A stretch of 64,000 nt of DNA. Origin: Callipepla californica brunnescens. Its lineage: Eukaryota; Chordata; Aves; Galliformes; Odontophoridae. The position numbers and the translations under genes are program-made. This document shows positions 1 through 9,900 of the stretch, piece after piece. Location: assembly GCA_023055505.1 (NCBI GenBank), contig JALIRH010000003.1, positions 31,250,842-31,314,841 on the forward strand, read 5' to 3'. Position 1 is the first letter of the stretch, and the number at the start of each line of letters is the position of its first letter. Under the pieces are notes generated by a model that made no database searches, was not told the origin of the DNA, and saw only the letters and a program-made list of their open reading frames with translations.

Positions 1-3000
1 ACATCCTTGGCTCTTTTTCTTTTGCTCTCTCCAAAGAAGAGCTCCCAGAACAGACAAATTTATATTAATTTGATTTTAAAGGGAAAAGAGAAACAGCTTA
101 GAGGTTGAGAATGTGCAGTACACAAAACAGCTGTACTGTAAATGCTTAAAAAAACATACTTTACAATGTTAATTACGGCAGATTAAACAATGAGTGTCAT
201 CAGTGTGATGTTACAATGCACACAGCACTGTTTCCTACTCAAATATTTACAGACGACTCCAATTTTTTATTCTAATGAAATCTCATCTAGCTTTTGAATT
301 GACTTTAGAAACCATCCTGAGGCTCACAAGAGCTTTCACTGTCAGGCTCTGTCAGATATCTGAACTGCAATTTGCTCCTTGTGATTCCCAGCTTGAGCTA
401 GAAGAATGGTGTAAACGTAGCTTTGTGGGAGGTGGTGAGCCCGAAAAATCATTGCCTACAGAAAGAACTCAAATCCTGGAGAGGAGATGAGGACTTACCC
501 TTCTGTACAATTACAACATGAATTCTAAGGACCCCCACACCTTCAAGAGAAGTTTTGGTAGAGATTTTTTCTGCTTTGCAAACACATGCACACACAACTG
601 GGCAGTCATGATTAAGCTCTCCTCCTTGGATGGCCAAGCACCTGGAAACCTGTTGTCATTCAACACAAGTATGTGTGACAGGTACAGGCTGAAATCATGA
701 AGCCAAATAAAATAAGCCGATCTTTTTGAGAACTTTCCAAGAGCTTCCCAGCTATTGGATGGGGAATATCATAAGGTAAACTATAATACATTACTTAATG
801 TTGAATGACAGCATGTGAACCCAGAGCACTTCGATTAATACCAAGTGAGATTATGATATTCATGTTTTATAACAAATAAGTGGAAAGGGTCATGGTAAAG
901 CCTGCACGTGCTAATGACACCGATTATTTAAGTACATTCATTTTGCACATTGCTGGGCATTATGCAAGGAACATTCAATGGACTGAATCCTAAGGCTGAT
1001 TCTTCACTATTGTTTAGTTTTAAGTAAAATGTCTATTGGCTTTAATAAGACCTTTGTTTAAATAAAGGAAATCACCTCAGGCATGACCCTTGTGGATATG
1101 TCTCATTGTCATGTTCAATATAGTAGTCTAAGCTCCTGTATTTGTGACATCCTGCTTCCTCTGGGCTTTCACGGCGTCATTTTCCCTCAAGTATTTGCCA
1201 GATTTTCAGATGTTTTCTCCAACTATCTGCTTAGACCAAGTTTCCCCAAGGCTGAAAAAGATGCTGAAGACTGCTCAGTACAGAAGGAGAAGCTGTGTTT
1301 TGCCGCAGTCCCATTAATTGTTGAAGAGATTTGGAACCAGAAGGCGAGTTGGTATGGGCTGCATTTCCAAGTTGGCTGTGAAAGCCACAGATTCACACAT
1401 GCCTTAAAGGACAACCATTCTCCCAGCCCAAGTGTAATGAGAAAACAATCCGGCGTGCCTTCCCTGCTGACTTTGCAGAAGTAACTAAGCTGTGAGCCTT
1501 AACTCTTACCACTCTGGGAAAGTAAAACACAAAGGGCAGCAATGACATCTTTAAAGAGACGGGAAACAAACTGGTGTTTGCCAAATGGAGAAGGGCCACA
1601 TGACTAAGCCAATAATGTTTACTTTAACACTTCCCAAAGCCTGCTAAAGATAGTAGAGAATAAAAATAAGCATGAGAGCTATCAAACTGAAGTAAGAGTA
1701 GTCAACAAGCGTCTTTAAAGTAGCAACATAAAGGAGGTGATTTGGAACTGTACATCCGAATAGGCTTTGTGCCAGCTTTTCTGGCCACTCAATATGAGGG
1801 ATATCTTATGGACAGGAGAGAACACCATGGGAACTGGGGAGTGATCCCAGTGTCCTCGATTTTAAGTAGATTCTGTAAAGCACCTGTGCTAATAATACCA
1901 TTACAGCTGTTCCCAGACTGTTCCATACAGCATCAGATCTAAGTCAGCACAACATTAAGGAGCATGAAGTAGAATCTGAATGTGGGAAACAGAAAGATCC
2001 CTGCAAACTCTGCTAAATATATGCAAACGCACACAAATATCAATTTCTGAATAGCTTTAACGCTTTCATCAAACTTTACTCCTTCTGAAACATTTTCTAG
2101 ACCATTCAAGAGAGAAATCTAAAGTATTTCTGGGAAAAATAAATGCTTATGTAGTTTATAACTCTTCATTTTTCATAGCTTTCCGAGCAAAAACCAAAAG
2201 AGTTATCAAAAGCTGCACCCTTATTCTTGAATTTCTTCCTGTTTATCGCCCTTTGACAAGTGGCTGACTCAACAGACAACTGAGAAAAGACTGAATAAAT
2301 CTTCTCTGGGTGGTATTTTAAGTTGGAGTATTTTAAGAACTGCTATTACACTGCAGCTGAATATTCCAGCAGACTGTCTGACCCCTTTCTGAATCAGAGT
2401 GCCACCAGGCTAAACATTTGCACAAATTCCAAGTGTAGCCCTACAGATTCTGCATAGAGAAGAGCTGTTTTACATCCAAGTGAACAACAGCTCTTTACTC
2501 TGGCATTTGATCTGTGAAAAGTGCAATCTTCAGAAATGACACCAGAATGGGTACTGTCATTGTAGATTCAGCATAAAACATGTTTTCTCAAGAGTTTATT
2601 TTAATAGTCGTATTTCTTAACCCGTAAACAGGTATGCAACTGTACAGAGAGATCTCTTTGTGCAGTGAGATCAATAAATCTGAAATCTTACAAACGTTAA
2701 GGGCAAAAAGGGAGGTATTTCAGAGCATTCAAAAGATTTGAACAGAAGTTGCTGAGCTGCTGCTAATGATACCAATTGTCTGGGTTGGAATTTCTTGAGA
2801 GGAAACGTTAGTACTTCAAAAATACAAATAAGGTCATTGAAAGACTTTACCAACTCAGCAAAATTTCTCACTCTTCCAGACACTCAAAAACCCAGACAAA
2901 TTGATGTCTAGTCTGAGAGATTGCGCTGAAAAGAAAGAGAGCTATTCAAAAAAGTTTACTGATGTAACTGAGGTAGATCTTAACAAGTACCTGCTGTCCT

Positions 3001-4080
3001 TAGGGCAGCAGCAAGTAATGAAACTTGATTCCATAATCCTGCTTCTCTAAAGTATGCATGGACTCTAAAGAGTTTCTCTGTGACGTGCAATCTAAAAGTG
3101 TGTTATCACAAGTCTCCTTACAATGGTGCATACCAAACCCCAGGACTACCGGAAAAAGAAAGGACTTCTTTTTTTCTCTAAGTTGCAACAACAATGAAAT
3201 GTAGTTTTCTGTTCATTTAGAAATACGTTCTTGTGATCATAGCATTGAGTTAATAAAACACACCAATGGGAACAAACTTGAAATCTATATCTTTGTTTGA
3301 CTATGCGTTCTACTACTAACTCACACAGCTTACTCACACCTAAAGTTTTCACAAATATTCAGTAATTTTATTTATATTGCATGTGCAGGATGAAATACAG
3401 GAGTAAGGCTGACTGTTAGATTCATGTAGAACTGCTGAGCAGCTGTTTGACCAGTGCTAAATACGCCTCTTGCCCTCAACATATCTGCGGTCTTTTGTCA
3501 TCCTCGCTTTCCAGAGAATGGCAATTAAACTGTCAAGCCCTCCTGGGATGGAAAAGGGCTGGAGGAAAAGGAAACAGAAGGAAAACAGACAACTGATGAC
3601 AGGAGACAAATGTGCCACAGACATGGGCTGGCCATTTGTTTCATCTGTCAGAATGCCAGTACAGTGGGAATACCTGACCACTAGCAGTGTTGATGGCAAA
3701 TGACTTGCCTTAGTCCTTAGACTTACTTGCTCAGAATGGAGGCAGTAGAGAAATAGCAAAGAATTGAATTATTTACTACTGAAGCCCTGGCCACAGTTCA
3801 GATCAACTCCTTAACTGTCTTCCCAAAACAGCTAATGAAAGATATCCTTTAAATAACAGTGATTAGGGGAACTGATCAACAGCAGTGTTCTTTATTCATT
3901 TATCTCTGTTTGCTGCTTATCTCTGTTTGTGATTTGGTAGAAGAAAGCGAGTGGGGAAAAAAAGGAGAAAATAAAATAAATAAAGGGGGAGCAGACTGGT
4001 TTTACTTTCGGGTATCGTGCAGCTGGTGAACTGAACAAAATAATTCTCTTCCCAGCTCAGCACGTATTTCTTGAGCCTGT
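1..4080. other. Intergenic DNA upstream of MAP10
   Basis: AT-rich sequence with no convincing gene. The longest ATG-started frame (1083-1484, 133 codons) has no recognisable domain and no supporting splice or codon signal, so it is treated as chance. No CR1, LTR or long tandem repeat was recognised here. The last 200 bases run into the MAP10 CpG-island promoter. Confidence 0.6.
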
Positions 4081-4108
4081 GCGGAGCCCACAGTGGACAG
4101 TACCCAGG

Positions 4109-4127
4109 ACTACAACACCCAGTATCC
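4109..4127 (+). promoter_or_regulatory. ZNF143/STAF-like site (SBS)
   Basis: ACTACAACACCCAGTATCC keeps the ACTACAA and CCCAG blocks of the ZNF143 long motif (ACTACAAYTCCCAGNATGC), with a few differences between and after them. It lies about 125 bp before the start codon inside a CpG island, where this factor usually binds. Binding is inferred from sequence only. Confidence 0.6.
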
Positions 4128-4140
4128 TTTGCAAAGACGC

Positions 4141-4154
4141 GTTGCCGGGGCAAC
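4141..4154. promoter_or_regulatory. RFX X-box, perfect inverted repeat
   Basis: GTTGCCGGGGCAAC fits the X-box consensus GTNRCC-N(0-3)-RGYAAC at every constrained position in both half sites, with a 2-nt spacer. One further flanking base pair on each side (C/G) extends the palindrome. RFX2/RFX3 bind such sites in promoters of ciliary and centriolar genes. Here the site is about 100 bp upstream of the MAP10 ATG. Confidence 0.8.
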
Positions 4155-4222
4155 GCCCAGCCCTCCTCCTCGGGGCGCTCCGACCACCTTCCCGCGGCGT
4201 GGGCAGAACAAACCCAGCGAAT

Positions 4223-4232
4223 TCTCGCGAGA
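4223..4232. promoter_or_regulatory. TCTCGCGAGA palindrome (BANP/Kaiso-type element)
   Basis: An exact 10-bp TCTCGCGAGA palindrome lies 18 bp before the start codon. This element is known from strong TATA-less CpG-island promoters and is bound by BANP when unmethylated; it has also been linked to ZBTB33 (Kaiso). Its position suggests it sits at or just after the transcription start, in or next to a very short 5' UTR. Confidence 0.75.
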
Positions 4233-4250
4233 GAGACACGCGTGGCCGCG

Positions 4251-6668
4251 ATGTCGGCGGCGGGCGGCGACGAGACGCTGTTCGCGTTGGAGGTGCTGGT
4301 GGAGGCGGTGCGGGTGGCGGCGCCGGGCCCCGCGCTGCGTCCGGCCGTGGCGCTGCGCCTCCTCGGCTTCCCCGCCCTCCTGCTGCGCCCCGCCGCCGCC
4401 GCCCCTCCGCTCCGGCCCGGCCGGGCCTTCCCCTTCGGCCGCGGCAAGCGCTGCCTCTTCCGCTGGCGGCGCGGCTCGCTCTGCGCCGCGCTCCGCCGCC
4501 AGCCGCTCCTCGCCATGCTGCTGGCGCTGCCCGCCGGGCTCGCTCCGGAGCCACCCCGCCTCCTCGGCAGCTGCAGCATCTCGCTGGCCCCCACCGCCGC
4601 CGAGGTGCTGCAGCCGCCCGGGGTGCCTGTCCGCTGGGGACGCCGCGGCCGCTTCCCGCTCTGTGACGCCGCGGGCCGCACGGTCGGGGAGCTGATGCTG
4701 GGTTTCCGCCTCAGCAGCCTGGAGGCCGGGGAGGAGTCGGGTCCCGACGCGCCACACCGCGCCTTTCCTGCGCCGGAGGACGAGGAGCAGGAGGAGGAGA
4801 CGGAGGATGAGGAAGAAGAGCAAGGAGACGAGGACGGCAACGTCATCTGCCCTCCCGTGCTGTATTACAGCCGTGAGCCGGCTGAGCCTCGTCTGCCGCC
4901 AGCAGCCGTGGGGCATCGGGAGCGTGTTGTGGTACAAAGCCCACAGGACCAAAGCACGGTCCGCAGCCCCCCACGCCCCAGTGCTGGGCCCTCCTTGCTA
5001 CACCCCAGCAGCCCCCAGCAACTTCACAGCACCCTGGGTCAGTTGCCGCTGCTCAGTGCCTTGCTGGCAGAGCTGTCAGTGCTTACCGGCTCTTTTACAC
5101 CTGCTGCTGTCCATCCCCATCTGGCCTGGCTCTACCAGGCTGGTGGGGACCGTGGCGCGGGTCCACAGCCATCCAGCCATTCCCCTGCCCTCAAAACTGC
5201 AGAGGTGCCAGCGAGGTCCAGTGAGAACACTGGAGCTACCAGCTCTCAATGTAAGCAAGGCCGGCAGCAGAATACCTTACCAGGGCCTTCTCAGGCTGGG
5301 AAAAGATCTAAGAAAGCCACACCCCATGCAGAGACAGAATCTGAAAGAAACTGCAAAACTAAGGAAAAAATACCTCCCAGAAAGAAACTGTTGTATGGGC
5401 TGACAAATACACTGAGGCTACGGCTGCAGCAAACCAATCCTGATAAGCTGATACTGCTTGAAAGGAGGGAACAGTACAGAAAAAAGCAAGTGGAGATGCT
5501 GAAGGTGCGAAGCCCTTTATCCAAAGGAAAGCTACTCAAAAATGCTGGAGAGCGGCATGTGGTTTCTCACAGGCAGTGTAGCAAGGGAGACAGTTCAAAG
5601 CAGCGTGGTCAGGTTGATGAAACTGTTGAGACTTCATTAAAAAACAGTGCTCTCAAAGAGTACTTTTCCAGTACAGATGTTTGCCCTGACCTACAGAAGC
5701 AGGCTGCTGAAAGTTTGCTGAGGAACAATGAGTTTGCAAGCAAGGAACATCCATGCAAATCAACAGCAGCCTCTTTACTGGAGAAAAGTATACTACAGTC
5801 TGCACTCGAAGAAAAGGATTTAAAAGTTCATCTCCCAGCAGCTTTAACATCAGATCCTAATGCAAAGGGAAGTAATGATAATGATGAAGCAATACACTTA
5901 ATCCATCATAACATCACGGAGCATGATTCTCCTTCAGTTGCAAGTGATCAGAAACGAAGCCCCAGCAGAACTACTGAAAAAAGCTCTGAATTCATATACT
6001 CAGATGACTTTGTTGCTAGTCCTGACAACATAGTTTACTCAGAAGATTTCACCAGTGTTGAGTGTACAGACAGAGATTTGGAAGCTCTTGATAGCAGTCC
6101 TGAACCTCTCTGGCTTGAAAGCCCAAACCGATCTTGCTCTGATACAGAGCTGGAATCCAACAAGTCCAGAGTTTCAAAAGCAAGTGGAAGAGCTGAAAGT
6201 ATGTCAGATCTTCTGCCAGTGCATTCATCTTCATCACCGGTCTCTTCTTTGAAGAGAAACCGTGGCTTGAAAAACAGCAAAGGAACTGGTGGGGAATCTG
6301 TTGATTTACTTAATGACACTTCTCACTGGACAGCATTATTAGATGAAGAGCAGGAAGCCCACCAGGTTGATAAGGAAAAGAACAAAGTTGATCAGCTTAT
6401 TAAACAAGCATCTATACTGACAAGTGAACAAGTTAGCTCTGATACTGATCAGAAAACAGGAAAAGGACAGACCTCTGTGGAAAAAAATCGGTCAGTAACT
6501 CAAGAGTGCTCCTACTTACCATGTAACTCGTATGATCTTGAACTTAGTGATGTGGAAAACAGTAGGTCAGGCAAAGATGACGATGGTTTGCCAGACCTCC
6601 TTACTCCTAATCAATATAAAGACATCAGTGAACTTGTAATAAGCAATCTTCCGGGATACACGATGTAA
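4251..6668 (+). CDS. MAP10: MAP10, microtubule-associated protein 10 (single exon)
   Basis: Uninterrupted 805-codon frame. The human protein (about 905 aa, also encoded by one exon) binds and stabilises microtubules and acts at the spindle midzone and midbody in cytokinesis. ATG 4251 (context GCCGCGATGT) is chosen because the frame stays open further upstream but has no earlier in-frame ATG. Residues 1 to about 165 form the MAP10 N-terminal region, beginning MSAAGGDETLFALEVLVEAV. An acidic Glu/Asp tract follows (about 176-197). The diagnostic HPHLAWLY motif is at 288-295. The centre is Lys/Arg-rich and likely the microtubule-contacting part. Two YS[DE]DF motifs lie at 583-587 and 596-600 in a Ser/Asp-rich stretch. 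The C-terminus ends KDISELVISNLPGYTM. GC content falls sharply from the 5' third to the 3' part, reflecting the CpG island rather than transfer. Assignment rests on motif recognition; the functional role is from the mammalian orthologue. Confidence 0.95.
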   Translation: MSAAGGDETLFALEVLVEAVRVAAPGPALRPAVALRLLGFPALLLRPAAAAPPLRPGRAFPFGRGKRCLFRWRRGSLCAALRRQPLLAMLLALPAGLAPEPPRLLGSCSISLAPTAAEVLQPPGVPVRWGRRGRFPLCDAAGRTVGELMLGFRLSSLEAGEESGPDAPHRAFPAPEDEEQEEETEDEEEEQGDEDGNVICPPVLYYSREPAEPRLPPAAVGHRERVVVQSPQDQSTVRSPPRPSAGPSLLHPSSPQQLHSTLGQLPLLSALLAELSVLTGSFTPAAVHPHLAWLYQAGGDRGAGPQPSSHSPALKTAEVPARSSENTGATSSQCKQGRQQNTLPGPSQAGKRSKKATPHAETESERNCKTKEKIPPRKKLLYGLTNTLRLRLQQTNPDKLILLERREQYRKKQVEMLKVRSPLSKGKLLKNAGERHVVSHRQCSKGDSSKQRGQVDETVETSLKNSALKEYFSSTDVCPDLQKQAAESLLRNNEFASKEHPCKSTAASLLEKSILQSALEEKDLKVHLPAALTSDPNAKGSNDNDEAIHLIHHNITEHDSPSVASDQKRSPSRTTEKSSEFIYSDDFVASPDNIVYSEDFTSVECTDRDLEALDSSPEPLWLESPNRSCSDTELESNKSRVSKASGRAESMSDLLPVHSSSSPVSSLKRNRGLKNSKGTGGESVDLLNDTSHWTALLDEEQEAHQVDKEKNKVDQLIKQASILTSEQVSSDTDQKTGKGQTSVEKNRSVTQECSYLPCNSYDLELSDVENSRSGKDDDGLPDLLTPNQYKDISELVISNLPGYTM

Positions 6669-6689
6669 TTGTAAATTGTCACTGTCTGG

Positions 6690-6695
6690 ATTAAA
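6690..6695 (+). promoter_or_regulatory. MAP10: Possible proximal polyadenylation signal (ATTAAA)
   Basis: An ATTAAA hexamer lies 22 bp after the MAP10 stop codon. It would give an extremely short 3' UTR, so it is less likely to be the main site than the AATAAA further on. Confidence 0.3.
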
Positions 6696-6920
6696 ATATG
6701 GGATTTAAATTATTTTTGTAAAGTTTGTTAGGTTGAGCTAACAATTAATACAATTTAAGGCTATATCATGCATATTTAATATATTGCTGAATTTACGTAG
6801 GAGTTTTTCAGATAAACTTCTAGAATCTGTAAGTGGATCTTGATCATTATCTAGAGGATGACTTCAGTGTCAGTATCCTAACACAAAAATAATCCAATTG
6901 GCACAGGAAATATAATTTAC

Positions 6921-6926
6921 AATAAA
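6921..6926 (+). promoter_or_regulatory. MAP10: Likely MAP10 polyadenylation signal (AATAAA)
   Basis: Canonical AATAAA about 250 bp after the stop codon, followed within about 70 bp by a GT-containing stretch (near 6990). It predicts a 3' UTR of about 270 bases. Other signals further downstream cannot be excluded without transcript data. Confidence 0.5.
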
Positions 6927-6949
6927 AAGCAGAAATGAAAACAGAAGCA

Positions 6950-9900
6950 GGAAATGCAGTACTCAGAGAACTTGCCCAAGGTAAGAATAATAGTGTGTTA
7001 CAGAAACAGCCAAGTACAAAATGCATTCCTAACTGAACTTGAAATTTTTATCCCTGGTGAAAATAGTTCCATGCTTCATTACAAATAGTTACTTAAAACA
7101 TACAGTCACGGCCAGCAACAGCACATACTTCTATCAACTAATCTGTCTAATAAGGCATTTTTGTCATTGTTCTGTCACTAAATATACAGACCAGAACTAG
7201 ATGAGCTCTGTTCCATTACTGTAGGTTGAAGTTTTTCATTTGAGTTAGATTTTCATGATTTATTATAAAATAGCTTAAGAATTATTGATGACTATAAATC
7301 TATATAATCTGGGAGAGCTTTAAGGAGTTGGAGAATGTTACTTGACCTTGAAGAGTTAGAGTGTGCAAAGAGAAGGAAAAAGTGCAGTAAATTTTCCATG
7401 CTTCACAACTCCATGATTGCATTCTCTGATAGTGGGGAAGGGGCAGGAGGGGCAGGACCCACAGTCATGAAACTGAACAAATGAATTCATTACATCTTGA
7501 TTTAAAGATTTCAAGATAGTGAGGAATTTCCTATGTCTCCTTTTCTGTTCCCTTGGCTGAACTCCTACACGTCACATCCCCTTTTCTGTGAAAATGCTTG
7601 AACTACCATCTAACGTTACTTTTTGGTTTCTTACTTAATTTCTATGACTTGCAGTTTAGTCATTGGACTTGTATCTTCTGTTTTACTAATGAGGTCATTG
7701 GCTGGTGTTGTTTTGTTTGTTTGTTTTGTTTTGTGTTTGAGTCTTTCATATGTCTGTTACAAATTTCAGAGATTGTCTTTAACTTGAGTCTGAAGAGAGC
7801 TCAGAATTACTGCCTTAGCTTTTATGTCTCTTTTGTCCTCCCTTTCTACTCTTAGACTAGGTCCATTTCTTTTGCCAGCCTTACATTCCTAACTCACTCA
7901 TCATTTACAACATTTATCCTCAAGACTGTTAAATGACAAGACTTGCCAACTTCCCTTTTCCGTGTAATTTACAATGACTTTTTCCATTTCTGTGCCTCTG
8001 TAACTTGGCAATGAGTACTCCGTGTTCTTATTACAAGAATCTGTGTTTACACTTCAATATCTTTGGAAGATTTTTTATTCTACCCCGTTTGTTTATTTTG
8101 TAGGAATGACTATCTCCTGTATTTAAATTACTAACATCTGTGAGGATTATTCAGGTACTTAGTGTGGACTTCTGAGGAGAATGGTTACTACTATTTTTAA
8201 TCTAAAGGTAAATGGCTGAAAATATCCATGCATCAAAGGAATCTCTGGACAGAACAGTTCTGAAATGTTGTTTACGGTGCCTCTCCATCAGCTTCAGTTC
8301 CAGACAAAAGTATTTCTTTTAAGGCCACAGACCTCTAATACATGTGAACTCTGACTGTCACTTACACATTGCAGTAATAGTGATTTTATTGATGGAATAA
8401 GTTTTGTGCAGTTTCCATGTCATTGAAATACAATGATGCCCAACCACTTTTACTGCCTGGCAATATGAACGATCTGCTAACACTAAGAATCCAAGGTTTG
8501 AAGGTCATTACTTAAAAAAGTTCATTTTAAAAAGATTTCTTAGCCCCAATTTGATTGAAATTCAAGAGCAAATTTCCACTCCTTCTTCTATTCCTTAACA
8601 CATCTTCATTTTTCAATTTCCAGTAGTAAATATGGTAAGGATATTTCATTGGTTTAAGTAACGAAACTCCACAGTCTCCTTTCAGCTAATTTTATCTGGG
8701 ATAACTTTTTTAAAGTTTACTGTATAACAGCATCCATAATTTAATCAGGACAATGATAAAAACGTCAGAAAATGTTCAATAAGAAGACAGCAGGAGACAT
8801 GACACGAGAACAGGAGGTCAACATAAATAATGCTTACATGTTTTGGCCTTGTATCTTTTCAGATAGAGGCTCAAGTTAGTTATTGTTGCGCAGAAAAGTT
8901 CCCACCCTCAGGGATAATAATCTTTTCAGATATTACCTATGTTGTTGTGAAAATAAGCAACATTTTATTTAATATTCAAACAACATCCCCCAGTCAACAA
9001 AAATGGGAAGGATCTTCACAATTTATCACTGAAAACTCAACTCATAAACCAAGAAGTACCTGCTAATGACAAAAAGGTTCTGTGTCTCAACCCAGCAGGG
9101 TAAAACAGAGACATTACCTACTAGTATAAGATATAAAGAAAAAAAAGCTAGCAACAAAATCCCTTTTGTACAAATCCTGTAATCATCTACGCTCAGCTAT
9201 ATTATGTTATCCAGACGATTTTGTCATTGTAACTGGCATCCTGTATTTGTATGACCAAGTTGTTAACATCAGAAGTTTAATAAGATTTCTCTGCCTTAAC
9301 AGAGGTACTCAACCAAATTCTTCATAAAGACATCATTTCTAAACTGCAGGGGCTAAATTGCACAGACTCTGATCGTGCACAGGATATGACAATGCTCTGG
9401 GAAAGGAAAATAATAAGGAAAATAAAGGAAAGTAGTAGTAGCATATCCTCTGTGGAACAATACCAATAGAGCTGTGGTGTTTGAGTAGAATTGTGGAAGA
9501 AAAGAGAAATGCTGGTACTCTGATAGTACTGCACTACTTCTCTGCCCTAACAGGCCTGATCTAGTCCTAAAATGTCTCTGCATTGAAAAGCAGCTCATTA
9601 GAAAAGGAGAAGATAGATGAAGAAGCAAACCCTACCCTTTCCGCATGCCCAGACTTTGATTTGAAAACTCAGCTTTTTGAGCAAGAACAGCTAATTCTTT
9701 CACACACATTCAATCCGTGGTTATTTGTCACAGTTCCTGGAAAAATTATTAATTTGTACTCATTACAGGATGTGCCCCTGTCCACTGGGAGATGTACATA
9801 AAGACAAGCTGGTTTCTTAGAGCCCCTGGCTGTCTGCTTGTAAGAGCTTTCAATAGCTACTGAATGCTGAGCAATTCACATAAACAGATGGTCTCTATTA

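Larger units (their letters stand above)
4130..4960. promoter_or_regulatory. MAP10: CpG island covering MAP10 promoter and 5' coding region
   Basis: The sequence changes abruptly from AT-rich to very GC- and CpG-rich near 4130 and returns to moderate composition near 4960. The island spans the proximal promoter, the start codon at 4251 and roughly the first 235 codons. No TATA box is visible just upstream. A TATA-less CpG-island promoter fits a broadly or cell-cycle expressed gene. The borders are judged by eye. Confidence 0.85.

Noticed and set aside
1083..1484. 133-codon frame upstream of MAP10
   Set aside because: Ordinary intergenic composition and no recognisable motif.
4071..4250. In-frame extension of MAP10 upstream of ATG 4251
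   Set aside because: The frame is open for 60 codons, but the extension begins at TTG with no ATG, and it covers the ZNF143, X-box and BANP motifs of the promoter. ATG 4251 has a good context and gives the family's usual N-terminus.
3917..4952. Long - strand frames opposite the MAP10 5' end (up to 309 codons)
   Set aside because: They are shadows of the GC-rich coding strand: low-complexity Arg/Pro/Ser/Ala sequence with no domain.
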